Source of the DNA: Prevotella sp.
GTDB lineage: Bacteria; Bacteroidota; Bacteroidia; Bacteroidales; Bacteroidaceae
NCBI GenBank assembly: GCA_017548275.1
Contig: JAFZAH010000040.1
Span: 186,001-250,000 of the forward strand
Direction of reading: 5' to 3'
DNA length: 64,000 nt
How positions within the stretch are numbered: the stretch's first letter is position 1; each line of letters starts with the position of its first letter. Of this stretch, positions 59,906-64,000 are shown one piece after another. The translations under genes were made by a program, and so were the position numbers. The notes beneath the pieces are model-generated. The model was not told the DNA's origin. It was given only the letters and a program-made list of their open reading frames with translations, and searched no databases.

Positions 59906-61336
59906 TTATTGTTTAGGTTGTCTTAACTCCAAGAGCACCACATTCTCCACATGGGGTGTATGGGGGAACATGTCCACGGGTTGCACTTCCGTCACCTTGT
60001 AATGCGGGTCGAGCATCTGCAAATCGCGCGCCTGGGTGGCAGGGTTGCAACTGACATACACGATACGTCGGGGTGCCGCATTGATGATGGTGTTCACCAC
60101 ATCGGCATGCATGCCGGCACGTGGCGGGTCGGTGATAATCACATCGGGTCGTCCGTGCTGCGCAATGAATTCATCATTCAAGATGTCTTTCATATCGCCG
60201 GCGTAGAATAGCGTGTTGTCGATGCCGTTGATTTGCGAGTTGACACGGGCGTCCTCAATCGCCTCGGGCACATATTCAATGCCGATGACCTGACGCGCCT
60301 CACGGCTGACGAAATTGGCGATGGTACCGGTGCCGGTATAAAGGTCATAGACCAACTCATCGCCTGTGAGGCCGGCAAACTCTCTCGCCACGGAATAGAG
60401 ATGGTACGCCTGGTCGGTATTGGTCTGATAGAAACTCTTCGGTCCCACCTTGAAACGCAGGTCCTCCATCGTCTCAAAAATATGGTCATTGCCTTTGAAC
60501 ACCTGTATATCCAAATCGCCAAAGGTGTCATTGCACTTCTGGTTATCGACATAGAGGAGAGAGGTGATTTGCGGGAACTGTTCTGCGAGATGCCGGAGAA
60601 GGCCTTCGGCACGTTTCTCATCATCGGGCTCATCGTAATGGAACTGCACGAGCACCATCCATTCGCCTGTATTGGAATTGCGTATCATGATGTCGCGCAA
60701 CAGTCCCACCTGAGCGCGTAGGTCGAAGAAGGTCATGCCCGACTGCAACGCATAATCACGTATGGCATTGCGTATCTGGTTGTGCAAATCGTCCATGAGC
60801 CAGCATTTCTCAATGGGATAAATCTTGTCGAACGCACCGGTGATATGGAATCCGATGGCATTCTTGTCGGTTATCTCGCCTTCTCGGTTCACTTCCTCAC
60901 GGGTCAACCAACGGCGGTTGGAGCATCCGAATTCCAGTTTATTTCGGTATTCCGATGTTTTCACCGAGCCGAGAATGGGACGAAACTCCGGCAGTTCTAT
61001 TTTACCGATTCGTGTCAACTGGTCATGCACCTGCTGTTGTTTCATCTTGAGTTGCTCGGGATAAGGCAAGTTTTGCCACTTACAGCCACCGCAAATACCG
61101 AAATGCTCACACATGGGCACTTCGCGCACGGGGCTGTATTCATGAAAATGAATCACCTCCGCCTCGCAATAACTATGTTTTTTCTTCCGCACCTGTAAAT
61201 CGACCACATCGCCCGGCACACAAAACGGCACGAAAACCACCATGTCGTCGATACGAACGAGCGATTTCCCCTCAGCGGCACAATCCGTGATGGTAACATG
61301 CTCGAACACTGGCAACGGTTTCTTTTTTCTTCCCAT
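59906..61336 (-). CDS. rlmD: 23S rRNA (uracil-5)-methyltransferase RlmD-like
   Basis: Methylates C5 of a 23S rRNA uridine (U1939 in E. coli numbering) with SAM. 476 residues from ATG 61334-61336; the longer frame adds 30 AT-rich-encoded residues. The TRAM domain opens the protein (about 15-65), then CEHFGICGGCKW supplies Cys for the [4Fe-4S] cluster. The SAM domain has YDLYTGTGTIANF, IITDPPRAGMH and the catalytic YVSCNPATQARD. It heads a two-gene run with the PP2C phosphatase. A -7 element (TATTTTTG) lies at 61355-61362. Confidence 0.92.
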   Translation of the reverse strand: MGRKKKPLPVFEHVTITDCAAEGKSLVRIDDMVVFVPFCVPGDVVDLQVRKKKHSYCEAEVIHFHEYSPVREVPMCEHFGICGGCKWQNLPYPEQLKMKQQQVHDQLTRIGKIELPEFRPILGSVKTSEYRNKLEFGCSNRRWLTREEVNREGEITDKNAIGFHITGAFDKIYPIEKCWLMDDLHNQIRNAIRDYALQSGMTFFDLRAQVGLLRDIMIRNSNTGEWMVLVQFHYDEPDDEKRAEGLLRHLAEQFPQITSLLYVDNQKCNDTFGDLDIQVFKGNDHIFETMEDLRFKVGPKSFYQTNTDQAYHLYSVAREFAGLTGDELVYDLYTGTGTIANFVSREARQVIGIEYVPEAIEDARVNSQINGIDNTLFYAGDMKDILNDEFIAQHGRPDVIITDPPRAGMHADVVNTIINAAPRRIVYVSCNPATQARDLQMLDPHYKVTEVQPVDMFPHTPHVENVVLLELRQPKQ

Positions 61337-61519
61337 ATATAGAATAATGTGGCACAAAAATACGATTTTTTTCACAAGTAAAAAAGTAAAAAAGTAAAAA
61401 ATGCGACAGAAAGCGAAAAAAAGCAATTAAAATCTCTAGAACATAATAACTCAAGAATTAAAAAAGGGCGTAAAAAGATATTAAATGTCATGTCGGTTTT
61501 GTATTTTTTCTGTAAAAGG
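61337..61519. other. A-rich intergenic stretch
   Basis: No gene seen between divergent rlmD and ppdK. It includes three near-identical AGTAAAAA units (about 61378-61401) and the rlmD -7 element. Confidence 0.5.
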
Positions 61520-61551
61520 TTTGGTTAATTGCGGATTTTGATGTAAATTTG
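61520..61551 (+). promoter_or_regulatory. Promoter of ppdK
   Basis: TTTG (61520-61523), 20 bases, TAAATTTG (61544-61551); exact consensus. Confidence 0.8.
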
Positions 61552-61597
61552 CACCTATATATTTTTATTCTAATCTTATTGAAAACATCATCCAATT

Positions 61598-64000
61598 ATG
61601 AGCGAAAAAAGAGTTTACCTCTTCGGCAACGGTAAAGCCGAAGGTAATGCTAAAATGCGTGCGGAACTGGGCGGTAAAGGTGCCAACCTTGCCGAGATGA
61701 ACCTTATTGGTGTGCCCGTTCCTCCAGGTTTCACCATCACCACCGACTGCTGCAACGAATACTACGAAGTAGGCCAGCAGAAGATCATGGAATTGCTGAA
61801 CGACGACGTGATGGCCGCCGTGAAGCATATTGAAGTGCTGATGAACTCGAAGTTCGGCGACAAGGAGAATCCTCTTCTTGTGTCTGTCCGTTCGGGTGCC
61901 CGCGCTTCCATGCCCGGCATGATGGACACCATCCTGAACCTCGGTTTGAACGACGAGGTGGCCGAGGGCATGGTGAAGAAGACCAACAACCCCCACTTTG
62001 TGTATGACAGCTATCGCCGTTTCGTGCAGATGTACGGCGATGTGGTTCTTGAGATGAAGCCCGTGAACAAGGAAGATATCGACCCCTTTGAGGAGATTAT
62101 CGAGCAGGTGAAAGCCGAGCGTGGTGTGAAACTTGACAAGGACCTGTCAGTAGAAGAGTTGAAGAAACTGGTGAAATTGTTTAAGGAAGCCATCAAGGAG
62201 CGCACCGGCAAAGACTTCCCCAACGACCCGATTGAGCAGTTGTGGGGTGCTATCTGCGCTGTGTTCCGCAGTTGGATGAACGAGCGTGCTATCCTCTATC
62301 GTAAGATGGAAGGCATTCCCGATGAATGGGGTACCGCAGTGAGCGTGATGGCCATGGTATTCGGTAACATGGGCGACACCTCTGCAACGGGTGTTTGCTT
62401 CAGCCGTGACGCCGCTAACGGTGTGAACGAGTTCAACGGTGAGTATCTTGTTAACGCTCAGGGTGAAGACGTGGTGGCCGGTATCCGTACACCGCAACAA
62501 ATCACAAAAGTGGGCAGCCAGCGTTGGGCTGAGCGTGCCGGTATCAGCGAAGAAGAGCGTGTAGCCAAATATCCTTCTATGGAAGAGGCTATGCCAGAGA
62601 TTTATGCTCAGTTGAACGGCATTCAGGACAAATTGGAGCACCACTATCATGACATGCAGGACATGGAGTTCACCGTTCAGGAGGGCAAATTGTGGTTCCT
62701 CCAGACCCGTAACGGTAAGCGCACAGGTTCAGCCATGGTGAAAATCGCCATTGACCTGTTGCACGAGGGCATGATTGACGAAAAGACTGCCATCTTGCGT
62801 TGCGAGCCTCAGAAACTCGACGAGTTACTTCACCCCGTATTCGACAAGAAAGCGCTGACCACTGCGAAGTGCATCGCTCAGGGTCTTCCCGCATCACCGG
62901 GTGCCGCTTGCGGTCAGATTGTGTTCCATGCTGACGACGCTCAGGCTTGGCACGAGGACGGTCACAGAGTGGTTCTGGTCCGTATCGAGACCTCTCCTGA
63001 GGACCTTGCCGGTATGGCAAGTGCCGAGGGTATTCTTACCGCCCGTGGCGGAATGACCTCTCACGCAGCCGTTGTTGCCCGTGGTATGGGTAAATGCTGT
63101 GTGTCGGGTGTAGGTGCCCTGAATGTAAACTATCACGCTAAGACCGTAGAGATTGATGGTGTGGTTTACAAAGAGGGTGACTATATCTCTCTGAACGGTA
63201 CCACCGGTCAGGTTTACGCAGGTGAGGTTCCGACAAAGGCAGCCGAACTGAGCGGCGACTTCAAGGAGTTGATGGAACTCTGCGACAAATACACGAAGTT
63301 GCAGGTTCGCACCAACGCCGACACTCCGCACGATGCACGCGTTGCACGTGAGTTTGGGGCAAAAGGTATCGGTCTGACCCGTACCGAGCACATGTTCTTC
63401 GACGACCAGAAGATTATCGCCATGCGTGAGATGATTCTCGCCAAAGACGCTGAAGGCCGCGAGAAGGCATTGGCAAAACTGTTGCCCTACCAGAAGGCTG
63501 ACTTCAAGGGTATTTTGGAAGCCATGGACGGTCTGCCAGTAAACATCCGTCTGCTCGACCCGCCTCTCCACGAGTTCGTACCGCACGATCTCGCCGGACA
63601 AGAGATTATGGCCAAAGAGATGGGTGTAAGCCTTGAGGACATCAAGCGCCGCGTGGATTCACTGGCCGAGAACAACCCGATGCTGGGTCACCGTGGTTGC
63701 CGTCTTGGCATCACCTTCCCCGAGATTACCGCTATGCAGACCCGCGCCATCTTGAGCGCAGCCTGCGAGTTGAAACAGGAAGGAAAAGATCCAAAACCCG
63801 AGATTATGGTTCCGCTGATTGGTATTCTCTACGAGTTGCAGCAGCAGAAAGCCATCATCCAGCGCGTTGCCAAGGAAGTGTTTGCCGAGTATGGCGTTGA
63901 GGTAGAGTTCGAGATTGGTACGATGATTGAGATTCCTCGTGCCGCCCTGACCGCTGACCGCATTGCCACCGAGGCTGAGTACTTCTCATTCGGTACCAAC
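61598..64000 (+). CDS. ppdK: Pyruvate, phosphate dikinase (3' end cut by window edge)
   Basis: Interconverts pyruvate, ATP and phosphate with PEP, AMP and PPi; central to glycolysis/gluconeogenesis in anaerobes. ATG 61598, 801 codons visible of an expected 870-910. The N-terminal nucleotide-binding domain begins LFGNGKAEGNAKMRAELG, with LVSVRSGARASMPGMMDT. The phosphohistidine swivel domain has GGMTSHAAVVARGMGKCC with catalytic His in TSHAA. The PEP-binding barrel follows (GIGLTRTEHMFF and HRGCRLGI). It has its own strong promoter. Confidence 0.95.
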   Translation, partial: MSEKRVYLFGNGKAEGNAKMRAELGGKGANLAEMNLIGVPVPPGFTITTDCCNEYYEVGQQKIMELLNDDVMAAVKHIEVLMNSKFGDKENPLLVSVRSGARASMPGMMDTILNLGLNDEVAEGMVKKTNNPHFVYDSYRRFVQMYGDVVLEMKPVNKEDIDPFEEIIEQVKAERGVKLDKDLSVEELKKLVKLFKEAIKERTGKDFPNDPIEQLWGAICAVFRSWMNERAILYRKMEGIPDEWGTAVSVMAMVFGNMGDTSATGVCFSRDAANGVNEFNGEYLVNAQGEDVVAGIRTPQQITKVGSQRWAERAGISEEERVAKYPSMEEAMPEIYAQLNGIQDKLEHHYHDMQDMEFTVQEGKLWFLQTRNGKRTGSAMVKIAIDLLHEGMIDEKTAILRCEPQKLDELLHPVFDKKALTTAKCIAQGLPASPGAACGQIVFHADDAQAWHEDGHRVVLVRIETSPEDLAGMASAEGILTARGGMTSHAAVVARGMGKCCVSGVGALNVNYHAKTVEIDGVVYKEGDYISLNGTTGQVYAGEVPTKAAELSGDFKELMELCDKYTKLQVRTNADTPHDARVAREFGAKGIGLTRTEHMFFDDQKIIAMREMILAKDAEGREKALAKLLPYQKADFKGILEAMDGLPVNIRLLDPPLHEFVPHDLAGQEIMAKEMGVSLEDIKRRVDSLAENNPMLGHRGCRLGITFPEITAMQTRAILSAACELKQEGKDPKPEIMVPLIGILYELQQQKAIIQRVAKEVFAEYGVEVEFEIGTMIEIPRAALTADRIATEAEYFSFGTN

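Overview
The window looks like a chromosomal core segment of a Bacteroidales bacterium, most likely Prevotellaceae. Three things point there. At least a dozen genes carry the Bacteroidota-type promoter (TTTG, 19-21 bases, then TAnnTTTG). The gene content is typical of the group: an orphan UpxY-like antiterminator, a DUF4924-rfbD-prfC run, a coiled-coil/zapA/rny operon, bifunctional hisB, and a PpdK-type dikinase. Shine-Dalgarno sequences are weak. I saw no rRNA or tRNA gene, insertion sequence, prophage or CRISPR array. The family-level assignment is inference.

Layout. 1-4.3 kb: xylulokinase (cut by the left edge), two small winged-helix proteins and aspS, all on the minus strand. 4.5-8.9 kb: a SpoU-type RNA methyltransferase, a membrane protein, hisB, a Sel1-repeat protein and an unknown, all on plus. 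9.0-11.9 kb: RNase Y, ZapA, a coiled-coil protein and an unknown, on minus. 12.2-17.6 kb: surface polysaccharide genes on plus (undecaprenyl-phosphate sugar transferase, rfbA, a Wzz/BY-kinase with a tyrosine-glycine tail, a small HAD protein). 17.6-23.6 kb: a tight six-gene minus-strand operon joining the Tat translocase (tatA, tatC) to a NapH/NapG-like polyferredoxin fusion, a Tat-signal aldo/keto reductase lipoprotein with two Fe-S clusters, a DUF3298-like secreted protein and a CDF metal exporter. 23.8-31.5 kb: envelope proteins, including a Lys-rich repeat protein, a thioredoxin-alpha/beta hydrolase fusion, a GrpE-like/zinc-ribbon-LysM pair, a GT2 transferase, a beta-barrel protein and an S1-type lipoprotein protease. 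31.7-46.3 kb: glmS, the rfbC-fcl-gmd-manC nucleotide-sugar operon, fmt-CLC-tsaC, a ROK glucokinase, a LysE exporter, DUF4924, rfbD and prfC. 46.4-52 kb: a UpxY-like antiterminator divergent from a zinc-ribbon/repeat/YARHG protein, a GH3 glycosidase and an orphan ABC ATPase. 52-64 kb: carB, a His-rich secreted protein, a Nim-like flavoprotein followed by a nitroreductase-like remnant, two lipoproteins, a PP2C phosphatase, rlmD and ppdK (cut by the right edge).

How they fit together. Much of the window feeds surface glycan synthesis: GlmS makes glucosamine-6-P, ManC-Gmd-Fcl make GDP-fucose, RfbA/C/D make dTDP-rhamnose (RfbB is not here), and the sugar transferase and BY-kinase start and control polymer assembly. 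The best candidate for an undescribed system is the Tat-linked redox operon at 17.6-23.6 kb. It appears to encode an envelope electron-transfer chain: a membrane polyferredoxin would pass electrons to an exported aldo/keto reductase, with the translocase that exports it encoded in the same transcript. Its substrate is unknown. All start choices and promoter calls come from reading the sequence; no database search was run.
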